A stretch of DNA of 64,000 bases, from assembly GCF_026625845.1 (NCBI RefSeq), contig NZ_CP113066.1, forward strand, positions 1,674,001 through 1,738,000, written 5' to 3'. Positions 45,381 through 54,259 of the stretch are shown in pieces. This stretch comes from Agrococcus sp. SL85. Its GTDB lineage: Bacteria; Actinomycetota; Actinomycetes; Actinomycetales; Microbacteriaceae. The notes under the pieces are model-generated. The model was not told the origin of the DNA, did not search any database, and was given only the letters and a program-made list of their open reading frames with translations. The position numbers and the translations under genes were made by a program. Position 1 is the first letter of the stretch. Each line of letters begins with the position of its first letter.

Positions 45381-47021
45381 ATGACCTCGACGCACGGCGA
45401 CCCCGGCCCCGACCACGCGACCGACCACGCCCACGAGCGTGCGCACGGCGGCCCGCCGCCGGTCGAGCGGCGCGTCGACGTCGCCGTCGTCGGCGGCTCG
45501 GCCGCGGGCCTCGCGGCGGCGCTGCAGCTCGTGCGCCAGCGCCGCTCGGTCGTCGTCGTCGACGACGGCACGCCGCGGAACGCCCCCGCCGCGCACATGC
45601 ACGGCTACCTCGGGCGCGAGGGCGCCGCGCCGGCGGATCTGCGGGCGATCGGGCGCGAGGAGGTGCGCGGCTACGGCGCGGAGGTGCTCGACGGCCGCGT
45701 CGTCGCGGTGCGGCGGGAGGGCCCGCTGCTGCGCGTCGAGCTCACGGGCGGCGGCGCGCTGCTCGCCCGCAGGGTCGTCGTCGCGACGGGCCTCGTCGAC
45801 GAGCCTGCCCGCGATCGAGGGCCTCGCCGAGCGCTGGGGCCGCGAGGTCATCCACTGCCCGTTCTGCCACGGCCACGAGGTGCGCGACCGCCGCGTCGTG
45901 CAGGTCGTCGCGGCGCCCCCGGACTCCACGCCGCGCAGCTGCTGCGCCACCTCACGCCGCACCTGGTCGTCGTGCTGCACGACGGCGTCGCCGCCGATCC
46001 GGCGGCGGTCGAGGCGCTCGTCGCCTCGGGCGTGCCGGTGCTCGCGGGCACCGTCCGTCGCGTCGCCGACGCGGGCGGCGACCTCTCGGTCGAGCTCGCC
46101 GACGGCACCGCGCTGTCGGCCGACGCGGTGCTCACAGGCTCGCGCTTCCGCCCGCGCGTCGAGGCGCTCGCCCCGCTCGGGCTCGAGGCCTCGGCGCACG
46201 CGAGCGGCATGGGCGAGGTGCTCGCGGCCGATGCGACCGGTCGCACGGCGGCCGATGGCGTCTTCGCCGCCGGCAACGTCGTCGACCCCGGCCAGCAGGT
46301 GCTGCACGCCGCCGCGAGCGGCAGCATGGTGGGCGCGCACGTCGCCTTCAGCCTCGCGGCCGACGACATCGCCGCCGCCGCCCGCCCCGACGCCGTCGAG
46401 GCGGAGTGGGATGCGCGCTACGCGGGCGAGGACCGCGTGTGGAGCGGCAACCCCAACGGCACGCTCGTCGCCGAGGTCGAGGGCCTCGCGCCCGGCCGCG
46501 CGCTCGACGTGGGCGCAGGCGAGGGCGCAGACGCGCTGTGGCTCGCCGAGCGCGGCTGGCGCGTGACCGCGACCGACGTCTCCGGCAGGGCGCTCGAGCG
46601 CGCCGGCGCCGAGGCGGCGAGGCGGGGCCTCGAGGTCGAGCTGCTGCGGGTCGACGCGACCGCGCCGGACGCCTACGAGCGAGAGGCCTTCGATCTCGTG
46701 TCGCTGCAGTACGGCTCGTTCCGCCGCTCGCCCGACGGCCGCGGCCTCGCGAACCTCCTCGGCGCCGTGGCCCCCGGCGGCACGTTGCTCGTCGTCGCCC
46801 ACGACCTCGCGGTCGTGCAGGAGCCGCTCGACCCGGCCGAGGGCACCCGCGCCTTCGACCCGCTCGCGTTCGTCGGCGTCGACGAGATCGCCGCGGCGAT
46901 CGAGGCCGACGCGGGGTGGCGTGTGGAGGTCCGCGAGACGCGGCCGAGGCCGTCCGGCGCGCGCAGCGCGCACCACGTGCACGACGTCGTGCTGCGCGCC
47001 GTGCGGGTCGCCGAGCGCTGA
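45381..47021 (+). pseudogene. Thioredoxin-reductase-like oxidoreductase fused to a SAM methyltransferase, two frameshifts
   Basis: An N-terminal His-rich stretch is followed by a FAD/NAD(P) oxidoreductase (about 30–335): VVGGSAAGLAAALQL, CPFCHGHEVRDRRVV, and TAADGVFAAGNVVDPGQQVL. A class I methyltransferase occupies the rest: WDARYAGEDRVWSGNPNGTL, ALDVGAGEGADALWLAERG, VTATDVSGRALERA, and VSLQYGSFRRSP. The first break is AGCCT (45802–45806); removing one C gives VDELPAIEGLAERWGREVIHC (ends quoted). The second lies near 45917–45921 at a run of five C, where one base is missing or two are extra before GLHAAQLLRHL; it is not at AGCT. Repaired length is about 546. The fusion is known in actinobacteria; substrate unknown. 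Confidence 0.8.
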
Positions 47022-47067
47022 GGCTCGGGTGCGGGCGCCGCCGCGGAGGCGGTCCCGGCCGCCCCGC

Positions 47068-47823
47068 TCAGCCCGCGAGGCCGACGACGCCGGCGACGAT
47101 GACGGCCGCGCCGCCGAGGATCGAGAGGACGACGATCGCGATCCGCACGGCGCGCGGGGGGATCCGCCGCGCGATCGGCTCGGCGATGAGCGTGCCGGCG
47201 GCGGTCGCGACGACGCCTGCGAGCCAGCCCCACCACGGCCACTCCGGCCAGCCGTCGGGCACGAGCAGCTGGCGCTCGAGGAGCGTCGCGATGCTCACGA
47301 TCGGCCAGAACGCCTGCATGGTGGCGGCGAACGAGCGCGGCTCCCAGCGGGAGACGATCTGGTACACGCCGACGGCGGGCGCGCCGACGCCGACGGCGGC
47401 GTTGAGGAGGCCGATGAGGCCGCCGGAGGCCACGCGGGTGACGGGCCTGTCGAGCCGGTGCTCGGTGCGCACGAAGAGGGTCGCGAGCACGACGCCGAGG
47501 ATCGCGACCGCCCCGACGGCGATGCGCAGCAGGTCGGCGCTGACGACGCGCGCGAGCAGCAGGCCCGCGATGCTGAGCGCGGCGGCCGGGATGCCGATCC
47601 ACGCGAGCCTGCGCCAGTCGATGTCGCGCCAGACGCGCGGCAGGATCAGGCCGCACGCGACGATCGCCATGACGTTCACGAGCACGACGGCCGCGATCGG
47701 ACCCACGAGCAGCGCGGCGGTCGGGCCCATGACGAGGCCGAAGCCCATGCCCGCGACGCGCTGCGAGAGCGTCGCGACGAGCAGCGCGACGCACAGGACG
47801 GCGAGCGGGAGCGCGTCGATCAC
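47068..47823 (-). CDS. TSUP family permease (TauE/SafE type)
   Basis: 251 residues with about eight predicted membrane helices in two similar halves. The N-terminus LSQRVAGMGFGLVMGPTAALL and the second-half GGLIGLLNAAVGVGAPAVGVY (ends quoted) are the repeated TSUP motif. Members export or import sulfite, sulfoacetate or other organic anions. It converges on the oxidoreductase–methyltransferase gene, with 46 nt between stops. No context identifies the cargo. Confidence 0.82.
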   Translation of the reverse strand: MIDALPLAVLCVALLVATLSQRVAGMGFGLVMGPTAALLVGPIAAVVLVNVMAIVACGLILPRVWRDIDWRRLAWIGIPAAALSIAGLLLARVVSADLLRIAVGAVAILGVVLATLFVRTEHRLDRPVTRVASGGLIGLLNAAVGVGAPAVGVYQIVSRWEPRSFAATMQAFWPIVSIATLLERQLLVPDGWPEWPWWGWLAGVVATAAGTLIAEPIARRIPPRAVRIAIVVLSILGGAAVIVAGVVGLAG

Positions 47824-47845
47824 GCGCGCGCCTCGGCGCGCCGGC

Positions 47846-48478
47846 TCAGAGCTCGATCGATTCGCCCGCGGTCAGCGGATGGTGCGTGCCGCCGCCCTGC
47901 TGCACGGCCCACTCGATGCGCGCGTTGGCGATCGCGAGGCCCATCGCGCTGATCGGGGCCTCGTGGGTCGGGATCGTCGCGCGCGGCGCGACCCGCAGCA
48001 CGAAGTCCATCGCCTCGCCGATCTTCAGCCACGGGCCGCCGGCCGGGGCGGCGAGCAGCGCGGGGGTGACGTCGGGCACCGCGTAGGAGTCGCCGGGGTA
48101 GTACACGGCCTCGTTCACGAGCACGCCCAGGTTGTCGACCACGGGGATCGACTCGTGGATCACGGCGTGCTCGCCGCCGAAGAAGCGCAGGCGGAACGGC
48201 CCGGCGGTCACGCGCTCGCCGGCCGCGACCGCGCGCACGTCGAAGCCCTCGGCGGCGGCGGCGACGCCCTCCGGGCCGAAGATCGGCACGCCCGGGTTCG
48301 TCTCGCGCAGCGCGCGCAGGTGCTCGGCATCCCAGTGGTCGGGGTGCTCGTGCGTGATGACGACCGCGACGACGCCCGTGGGCGCGAGCGGCCCCGTCTG
48401 GTTGCCGGGATCGATGACGAGCCGCTGCCCCTCGTCCTCGAGGACGAGGCAGGCGTGGGCGTGCTTGGTGACGCGCAT
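47846..48478 (-). CDS. MBL-fold metallo-hydrolase
   Basis: 210-residue metallo-beta-lactamase-fold protein of the UlaG/YtnP-like group. The zinc motif reads THEHPDHWDAEHL (HxHxDH), with later ligands in YYPGDSY and PTHEAP. N-terminal VTKHAHACLVLEDEGQRLVID matches short members (ends quoted). The start has TAGGGT (minus strand 48490–48485) ending 6 nt upstream, so the mRNA is leaderless. Its regulatory region is shared with the divergent diacylglycerol kinase and contains two GCACATGTGC palindromes. Substrate unknown. Confidence 0.87.
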   Translation of the reverse strand: MRVTKHAHACLVLEDEGQRLVIDPGNQTGPLAPTGVVAVVITHEHPDHWDAEHLRALRETNPGVPIFGPEGVAAAAEGFDVRAVAAGERVTAGPFRLRFFGGEHAVIHESIPVVDNLGVLVNEAVYYPGDSYAVPDVTPALLAAPAGGPWLKIGEAMDFVLRVAPRATIPTHEAPISAMGLAIANARIEWAVQQGGGTHHPLTAGESIEL

Positions 48479-48484
48479 GGCGCC

Positions 48485-48589
48485 ACCCTACGCCCGCCCC
48501 TCCTCCCGCACATGTGCAGGGAACGGTCGTTCTGGCGCGCGCAGCACGACGATCTCCTGCACATGTGCGGGTCGGGGCGCGCATAGGGT
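48485..48589. promoter_or_regulatory. Divergent leaderless promoters with paired GCACATGTGC palindromes
   Basis: Minus-strand −10 TAGGGT at 48490–48485 and plus-strand −10 TAGGGT at 48584–48589 each end 6 nt before their start codons (48478 and 48596). Between them lie CCCGCACATGTGCAGG (48505–48520) and its exact reverse complement (48556–48571), 51 bp apart centre to centre. Each palindrome covers the −35 position, 17 and 15 nt from its −10. A dimeric regulator site for both genes is likely. Confidence 0.6.
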
Positions 48590-48595
48590 GTGCTC

Positions 48596-49486
48596 GTGCT
48601 CGTCGTGGTGGCCTCCAACCCGGCCGCCCGGTTCGGGCGGTCCGGCGGCGTGGGGGCGGTCGTGGAGGCCCGGATCCGCGCCCTCGGCCACGAGGTCGTC
48701 CACATCGCCGCCTCGGGCTACGCCGCGCAGCTCGAGCAGACGCGCTTCGCGATGATCCGCGCCGACGTGCTCGTCGTCGTGGGCGGCGACGGCATGGTGC
48801 ACCTGGGCGTCAACGTCGTGGGCGGCACGTCGAAGCCGATGCTCGTGGTGCCCGCGGGCTCCGGCAACGACTTCGCCGCCGCGCTCGGCGTCCGCGACGC
48901 GCAGGACGCGCTCGACCGCATGCCGGCGACGCTCGCGGCCGCACCGGAGCGCGTCGACCTCGTGCGCATCGAGCATCCCGACGGCGTGGCGCTCGCGGCG
49001 GGCATCGTCTCCGTCGGCTTCGACAGCGACGTCACGGTGCGCTCCCTCCGGATGCGGCGCGTGCCGAGCAGCGTGCGCTACGAGGCGGCGATCCTCGCCA
49101 CGCTCGTGCGCCTGCGGCACCGCACCTTCCGCGTCCGCATCGACGGGGGAGCGGAGCGCACCTGGCGCACGGCCATCGCCGCGGTCGCGAACAACCGCAC
49201 GCTCGGCGGCGGCATCCCGCTCGCGGCGAGCGCGTCGATGCGCGACGGGCTGCTGACGGCCGTGCTCGCCGACGAGCTGCGGCTGCCCGCGTTCCTGCGG
49301 CTGCTCGGCAAGGCGATGCGCGGCACGCATCAGGAGGATCCGCGCGTCACGACCGTCGACTGCGAGGTCGTCGAGCTCGACTGCGACGAGCCCGTCTCGG
49401 TGTGCGCGGACGGCGAGGTCGTGGGCCGCCTGCCCATCCGCTGCAGCACGATGCCAGGCGCCCTGCAGGTGCTGCGGCCCGTGTGA
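48596..49486 (+). CDS. Diacylglycerol kinase family lipid kinase
   Basis: 296 residues. The DAGK catalytic domain is recognisable by VVVGGDGMVHLGVNVV (GGDGT type) and VVPAGSGNDFAAALG. The C-terminal domain has AVANNRTLGGGIPLAASASM and ends with a beta-sheet region like YegS/DgkB proteins. It phosphorylates diacylglycerol or a related lipid at the inner membrane. Start GTG 48596 was preferred to the GTG two codons upstream (48590) because the TAGGGT box ends at 48589 and would place the transcript start exactly at 48596. Confidence 0.87.
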   Translation: MLVVVASNPAARFGRSGGVGAVVEARIRALGHEVVHIAASGYAAQLEQTRFAMIRADVLVVVGGDGMVHLGVNVVGGTSKPMLVVPAGSGNDFAAALGVRDAQDALDRMPATLAAAPERVDLVRIEHPDGVALAAGIVSVGFDSDVTVRSLRMRRVPSSVRYEAAILATLVRLRHRTFRVRIDGGAERTWRTAIAAVANNRTLGGGIPLAASASMRDGLLTAVLADELRLPAFLRLLGKAMRGTHQEDPRVTTVDCEVVELDCDEPVSVCADGEVVGRLPIRCSTMPGALQVLRPV

Positions 49487-49540
49487 GGGGCGCCGGACGC
49501 GCGCCTCGGCGGCCGCTCGAGGAGCGGCTGCGCGCTCGAT

Positions 49541-49570
49541 TTGGCGCTCGCTCGGATCGTGTGGCACACT
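49541..49570 (+). promoter_or_regulatory. Probable tRNA-Glu promoter
   Basis: TTGGCG (49541–49546) and CACACT (49565–49570) with an 18-nt spacer, 30 nt before the mature tRNA. Moderate match only. Confidence 0.4.
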
Positions 49571-49600
49571 ATCCAGGTTGCTTCCGCAGGGAAGCGGCAA

Positions 49601-49673
49601 GGCCCCATCGTATAGCGGCCTAGTACGCTGGCCTCTCACGCCGGTAACGCGGGTTCGAATCCCGCTGGGGTCA
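49601..49673 (+). tRNA. tRNA-Glu (anticodon CTC)
   Basis: 73-nt cloverleaf. Acceptor GGCCCCA (49601–49607) pairs with TGGGGTC (49666–49672), and A is the discriminator. The anticodon loop CTCTCAC carries CTC, reading GAG codons. The T-arm has GGGTTCGAATCCC. CCA is not encoded. Confidence 0.96.
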
Positions 49674-49680
49674 CCTGATC

Positions 49681-49710
49681 GAAGCCCCCGCCCTTCCGGG
49701 CGGGGGCTTC
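49681..49710 (+). terminator. Terminator of tRNA-Glu
   Basis: 13-bp perfect stem (49681–49693 with 49698–49710) and a TTCC loop, starting 8 nt after the tRNA. Confidence 0.85.
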
Positions 49711-49807
49711 GTCGCGTCCGGGCGTCGCTCCGCCGTCGGCACGCGCATAGGAGCCGCAGAGGCTCCCTCGGTTGGATGGTGGGCGGACCCCACGAGAGGA
49801 GCCCACC

Positions 49808-50281
49808 ATGCAGTGCCCCACCGACGGCACCACCCTCACGATGAGCGAGCGCAGCGGCATCGAGATCGACTACTGCCCGCAGTGCCGAGGCATCTGGCTC
49901 GACCGCGGCGAGTTCGACAAGCTGCTCGAGCGCGCGGCCGAGCAGCCGGCGCCGCAGGGATGGCAGCAGGGCGCGCCGCAGGCGCCCGCCTACGGCCAGC
50001 AGCAGCCCTACGGCGAGCAGCAGCCCTACGGGCAGGGGCAGCAGCAGCCCTACGGGCAGCAGCCGGCGTACGGGCAGGGCCAGCAGCAGTGGGACCAGCG
50101 CCCCGCGCAGGCGGGCGCGTCCGGCGGCCTCGGCGCCGTCGCCGACAAGCTGCTGAACGAGGTGCAGAAGCGCGCCCAGGGCGACCGCCGCCAGGATCCG
50201 CGCTACGACCAGCGGTACGACCCGCGCTACGACCAGCGCCGCCGCTCGAAGGGCAGCTGGCTCGGCGACATCCTCGGCTGA
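49808..50281 (+). CDS. Zinc-ribbon (zf-TFIIB) protein with a Gln/Tyr-rich low-complexity middle
   Basis: 157 residues. The N-terminal zinc ribbon uses CPTDGTTL and YCPQCRGIWLDRGEFDKL. The middle (about 58–102) is a repeat-rich tract with several QQPYG units and no charge clusters. After a short helix (GAVADKLLNEVQKRA) comes a repeat of PRYDQRYD type and a basic end with SWLGDILG. The zinc-ribbon family is of unknown function; the low-complexity middle resembles self-associating tracts. GAGAGGA precedes the ATG; an in-frame ATG 36 nt upstream is less likely. Confidence 0.85.
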   Translation: MQCPTDGTTLTMSERSGIEIDYCPQCRGIWLDRGEFDKLLERAAEQPAPQGWQQGAPQAPAYGQQQPYGEQQPYGQGQQQPYGQQPAYGQGQQQWDQRPAQAGASGGLGAVADKLLNEVQKRAQGDRRQDPRYDQRYDPRYDQRRRSKGSWLGDILG

Positions 50282-50305
50282 GCCGCCGCGCAGGACGCGT
50301 CGCGA

Positions 50306-50337
50306 GGGCCCCGCACCGGAGCATCCGGGCGGGGCCC
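50306..50337. terminator. Hairpin between converging zinc-ribbon and CorA genes
   Basis: GGGCCCCGC (50306–50314) pairs with GCGGGGCCC (50329–50337). The loop itself contains a CCGG/CCGG mini-stem. It sits 24 nt after one stop and 17 nt from the other. Confidence 0.65.
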
Positions 50338-50354
50338 GCGTCGTCGGGCCGCGA

Positions 50355-51356
50355 CTACAGCCAGTGCTTGCGCTTGAACGCGAGGTAGAGGCCGCCGGAG
50401 AGCACGAGCATCGCGAGGAGCGCCAGGGGGTAGCCGAGCGGCCACCGCAGCTCGGGCATGCGGTCGAAGTTCATGCCGTAGATGCCCGCGACGAGCGTGG
50501 GCGCGAAGAGGATCGCGGCCCAGCTCGACACGCGCTTCACCTGCTCGCCCTGGACGAAGGAGCGCTCGGCGAGCGCCTCCATGTGCTCGTTCTGGCGCTG
50601 CGCGATCCGCGCGGCCTGCAGCTGCAGCACGCCCTGCAGCAGCGCGTGCTGCGCCTCGAGGCGGTTGGCGGCCCGCTCCAGGTGGTCCGCCACGTCGCGC
50701 AGGTGCCTGCGGAGCTCCGTGCCGTCGGACGGGGCCTCCGCGGCGAGCCGCGCGACGACGTCGCCGAGGGGCTCGGCGATCCTCGTGAGCCGCGCGACAC
50801 GGCGCAGGGACCGGTAGGCCTCGTCGACGTCGGGCGGGGCGCTGCCGAGCGACCGGTCCTCGAGCCCGTCGGCCTCGTCCTGCAGCGCCTGCGCGCGCTC
50901 GAGCACCGCGTCGCCCACGGCGTCGAGCACCGCGTGGACGATCGCGCCGGGCGAGATCGGCAGCGTCGCCCGCGCGCCGTCGCCCGCGGCGCGGGCGCGC
51001 ACGGCGTCGATCCACCCGGGGTCGCCCCACGTGGCGGTCACGACCCAGTCGGGGCCCGCGACGACGTGCACCTCGTGCGGCGCCCCGTCGTCGTCGGGCC
51101 GATGCAGCACGAGGTAGCGCACCTGCCCGTAGGGCTCGAGCTTCGTGCGCTGGCCGCGCTTCGCGATGTCCTCGACGAGCAGCGGGTGGAGGTCGAGCGC
51201 CGCCGCGAGCGCGGCGAGCTCGTCGTCGGCGGGATCGACGAGGTCGACCCATGCCACCCCGCCCCGGGCGGCGGCCTCGTCCCGCAGGCGCTCCGCCGGC
51301 ACGCCTCGGACCGCCGTGCCGTCCGGGCCGAGCACCTCCGCGGCGCGGACGCTCAC
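50355..51356 (-). CDS. CorA family divalent cation transporter
   Basis: 333 residues. A soluble alpha/beta N-terminal domain ([40 protein letters not shown]; ends quoted) is followed by a long helical stalk and two C-terminal transmembrane helices bearing the selectivity motif [11 protein letters not shown]. The C-terminus is basic (FKRKHW). It would act as a pentameric Mg or Co channel in the membrane. The GTG start overlaps the stop of the upstream YqhA-like gene (GTGA), so the pair is an operon. Confidence 0.9.
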   Translation of the reverse strand: MSVRAAEVLGPDGTAVRGVPAERLRDEAAARGGVAWVDLVDPADDELAALAAALDLHPLLVEDIAKRGQRTKLEPYGQVRYLVLHRPDDDGAPHEVHVVAGPDWVVTATWGDPGWIDAVRARAAGDGARATLPISPGAIVHAVLDAVGDAVLERAQALQDEADGLEDRSLGSAPPDVDEAYRSLRRVARLTRIAEPLGDVVARLAAEAPSDGTELRRHLRDVADHLERAANRLEAQHALLQGVLQLQAARIAQRQNEHMEALAERSFVQGEQVKRVSSWAAILFAPTLVAGIYGMNFDRMPELRWPLGYPLALLAMLVLSGGLYLAFKRKHWL

Positions 51357-52069
51357 GCGCGATCCGTCGCCGGCATCCGCCGCCCCGCCACGGGCTCGTC
51401 GTCCTCGTCGCCGTCGAAGTCGTGCGCGTGGCGGTCGTGCCCCGCCTGCTTCGCGACGACGTCGGCCGACACCTGCATGCGGTCGATGAGCGCGAGGCCG
51501 ATCGCCGAGAGGATGAAGAGGCCGTGGATGATGCACTGCCACATGACGCCCTCGGCCGTCACGACGTGGCCGTCGCCCGTGATGTCCGGCGCGATCCCCG
51601 GCTCCTCGCGCCCCATCTCCGCGACCTCGATGAACGACTGCAGCAGGTGGATGGAGGAGATGCCGATGATCGCCATCGCGAGCTTCACCTTCAGCACGTT
51701 CGCGTTGACGTGGCTCAGCCACTCCGGCTCGTCGGGGTGGCGGCGCAGGTCGATCTTCGAGACGAAGGTCTCGTAGCCGCCGACGACGACCATGATGAGC
51801 AGGTTCGCGATCATGACGACGTCGATGAGGCCGAGCACGCCGAGCATGATGATCGCCTGCTCGACCTGCCCCTCCTCGGCGATGGCGCCGACGACGTCGT
51901 GGGCGATGAGGTGCCACAGGTCGATGAGGAAGACGACCGCGTAGACGAGCTGCGCGATGACGAGCCCGCCGTAGATCGGGGCCTGCAGCCAGCGGCTGGA
52001 GAAGATGAGCGAGCCCAGCAGGCGCACGCCCGGTCGCTCGTTGTACTGGGTGCCGCCGGCAGCTGCCAT
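51353..52069 (-). CDS. YqhA/UPF0114 family membrane protein
   Basis: 238 residues with four predicted membrane helices. [20 protein letters not shown] at the start and [20 protein letters not shown] in the loop are family hallmarks, with [20 protein letters not shown] following. The C-terminal tail is acidic and His-rich. The ATG at 52069 has GAGGAG 7 nt upstream; longer frames from in-frame ATGs further up lack that. Function of the family is unknown; its pairing with CorA hints at ion or envelope physiology. Confidence 0.87.
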   Translation of the reverse strand: MAAAGGTQYNERPGVRLLGSLIFSSRWLQAPIYGGLVIAQLVYAVVFLIDLWHLIAHDVVGAIAEEGQVEQAIIMLGVLGLIDVVMIANLLIMVVVGGYETFVSKIDLRRHPDEPEWLSHVNANVLKVKLAMAIIGISSIHLLQSFIEVAEMGREEPGIAPDITGDGHVVTAEGVMWQCIIHGLFILSAIGLALIDRMQVSADVVAKQAGHDRHAHDFDGDEDDEPVAGRRMPATDRA

Positions 52070-52202
52070 CGGGGTCTCCTCGCTCGATGCTGGGTGCATC
52101 GTACGGCGCGCTCGGCGGCGTCGTGCGGGAATGCCGCGATGGGCCCGCGCGTAGTATGGCGAGACGGCCGCGGAGCGGCGCGTCGAGCGTGGGAGAGGGC
52201 TG

Positions 52203-53648
52203 ATGGGACGGACGCTGGCAGAGAAGGTGTGGGACGACCACGTCGTCGTCAAGGGCGAGGACGGCGCCCCCGACCTCATCTACATCGACCTCCACCTCGT
52301 GCACGAGGTGACGAGCCCGCAGGCCTTCGACGGCCTCCGCCAGGCCGGCCGCCCGCTGCGCCGCGTCGACCTCACGGTGGCGACCGAGGACCACAACACC
52401 CCGACGCTCGACATCGACAAGCCCATCCAGGATCCGACGAGCCGGAAGCAGATCGAGACGCTGCGCGCCAACGCCGAGGAGTTCGGCGTGCGCATCCACT
52501 CGCTCGGCGACGCCGAGCAGGGCATCGTGCACCTCGTGGGCCCGCAGCTGGGCCTCACGCTCCCGGGCGTCACCGTCGTGTGCGGCGACTCCCACACCTC
52601 CACGCACGGCGCGTTCGGCGCGATGGCCTTCGGCATCGGCACGAGCGAGGTCGAGCACGTCATGGCCACGCAGACGCTGCCGCTGAAGCCCTTCAAGACG
52701 ATGGCGATCACGGTCGAGGGCGAGCTGCGCCCGGGCGTCACGGCGAAGGACATCATCCTCGCCGTCATCGCCAGGATCGGCACGGGCGGCGGCGCCGGCT
52801 ACGTCTTCGAGTACCGCGGCAGCGCCATCCGCGCCCTCTCGATCGAGGGCCGCATGACGATCTGCAACATGTCGATCGAGGCGGGCGCCCGCGCCGGCAT
52901 GGTCGCGCCCGACGAGACGACCTTCGCCTACGTCAAGGACAAGCCGCACGCCCCGAAGGGGGCCGACTGGGACGCCGCGGTCGAGTACTGGCGGACGCTC
53001 CCGACCGACGACGACGCCGTCTTCGACGCCGAGGTCGTCATCGACGCCTCCGAGCTCGAGCCCTTCGTCACCTGGGGCACGAACCCCGGCCAGGGTGCCT
53101 CGCTCTCGGCGGCCGTGCCCGACCCTGCGTCGTTCGCCGACCCCACCGACCGCGCCGCCGCCGAGCGCGCGCTCGAGTACATGGACCTCGCGCCCGGCAC
53201 GCCGCTGAAGTCGATCCCGGTCGACACGGTGTTCATCGGCTCGTGCACGAACTCGCGCATGGAGGACCTCACGGCCGCCGCCGACATCCTCCGCGGCCGC
53301 ACGAAGGCGGAGGGCGTGCGCGTGCTCGTCGTGCCCGGCTCCGCGCGCGTGCGGCTCGAGGCGGAGGCCGCGGGCCTCGACAAGGTGTTCACCGACTTCG
53401 GCGCCGAGTGGCGCTTCGCGGGCTGCTCGATGTGCCTCGGCATGAACCCCGACCAGCTCGCGCCGGGGGAGCGCTGCGCCTCCACGTCGAACCGCAACTT
53501 CGAGGGCCGCCAGGGCAAGGGCGGCCGCACCCACCTGGTCTCGCCGCTCGTCGCGGCCGCGACCGCGATCCGCGGCACGCTCTCGAGCCCGTGGGACCTC
53601 GCGCACGACACCGAGCTCGCCGCCTTCGCGGCCGGAGAGGACGCCTGA
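52203..53648 (+). CDS. leuC: 3-isopropylmalate dehydratase, large subunit
   Basis: 481-residue aconitase-family subunit for leucine synthesis, isomerising 2- to 3-isopropylmalate with LeuD. The 4Fe-4S ligands are in GSCTNSR and [28 protein letters not shown] and [12 protein letters not shown] are also typical. The gene starts after GGGAGAGGGC; a TAGTAT −10-like box lies about 45 nt upstream. leuD follows after 2 nt. The product depends on cluster assembly and functions in the cytoplasm. Confidence 0.97.
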   Translation: MGRTLAEKVWDDHVVVKGEDGAPDLIYIDLHLVHEVTSPQAFDGLRQAGRPLRRVDLTVATEDHNTPTLDIDKPIQDPTSRKQIETLRANAEEFGVRIHSLGDAEQGIVHLVGPQLGLTLPGVTVVCGDSHTSTHGAFGAMAFGIGTSEVEHVMATQTLPLKPFKTMAITVEGELRPGVTAKDIILAVIARIGTGGGAGYVFEYRGSAIRALSIEGRMTICNMSIEAGARAGMVAPDETTFAYVKDKPHAPKGADWDAAVEYWRTLPTDDDAVFDAEVVIDASELEPFVTWGTNPGQGASLSAAVPDPASFADPTDRAAAERALEYMDLAPGTPLKSIPVDTVFIGSCTNSRMEDLTAAADILRGRTKAEGVRVLVVPGSARVRLEAEAAGLDKVFTDFGAEWRFAGCSMCLGMNPDQLAPGERCASTSNRNFEGRQGKGGRTHLVSPLVAAATAIRGTLSSPWDLAHDTELAAFAAGEDA

Positions 53649-53650
53649 CC

Positions 53651-54259
53651 ATGGAGAAGATCAGCACCCTGACCGGGCCGCTCATCCCGCTCGAGCGCTC
53701 GAACGTCGACACCGACCAGATCATCCCCGCGGTGTTCCTGAAGCGCGTCACGAAGACGGGCTACGACGACGCGCTCTTCCACTCGTGGCGGCAGGACCCC
53801 TCGTTCGTGCTGAACCAGGAGCCCTACCGGCAGGGCGGCATCCTCGTCGTCGGCCACGACTTCGGCACCGGCTCGAGCCGCGAGCACGCCGTGTGGGCGC
53901 TGCGCGACTTCGGCATCACCGCCGTGCTCGGCCCGCGCTTCGGCGAGATCTTCCGCGGCAACGCCGGCAAGCAGGGCCTGCTCGTCGGGCAGATCTCCGA
54001 GGACGCGATGGAGGCCCTCTGGGCCGTCGCGCGCGCCGAGCCGGGCGCCGGGATCACGGTCGACCTGGAGGCCCGCACGGCCACCGCGGGCGGCGTCGCC
54101 CACGGCTTCCAGATCGACGACTACACTCGCTGGCGCCTGCTGGAGGGGCTCGACGACATCGCGCTGACCCTCCGCGACGAGGACGCGATCGCCGCGTTCG
54201 AGGCGCAGCGACCGAGCTGGCTGCCGCAGACGCAGCCGGTGCAGCGAGGAGCGAAGTGA
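53651..54259 (+). CDS. leuD: 3-isopropylmalate dehydratase, small subunit
   Basis: 202-residue swivel-domain partner of Leu[41 protein letters not shown] and [15 protein letters not shown] are diagnostic, and the length is normal. The ATG lies 2 nt after the leuC stop, and its own stop overlaps the murA GTG, so amino-acid and cell-wall genes are co-transcribed. Confidence 0.97.
   Translation: MEKISTLTGPLIPLERSNVDTDQIIPAVFLKRVTKTGYDDALFHSWRQDPSFVLNQEPYRQGGILVVGHDFGTGSSREHAVWALRDFGITAVLGPRFGEIFRGNAGKQGLLVGQISEDAMEALWAVARAEPGAGITVDLEARTATAGGVAHGFQIDDYTRWRLLEGLDDIALTLRDEDAIAAFEAQRPSWLPQTQPVQRGAK

Noticed and set aside
45910..45925. Second frameshift of the oxidoreductase–methyltransferase gene as an eleventh AGCT event
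   Set aside because: There is no AGCT-derived pentamer at the break; it sits at a C5 run, so it is an ordinary homopolymer error or a true indel and was not counted.
48590..48592. GTG 48590 as the start of the diacylglycerol kinase gene
   Set aside because: It abuts the −10 hexamer and would precede the expected transcript start; GTG 48596 fits the 6-nt rule.
52070..52202. A leader peptide or riboswitch upstream of leuC
   Set aside because: No Leu-codon-rich short frame, no terminator/antiterminator pair and no known riboswitch core could be seen in the 133-nt gap.
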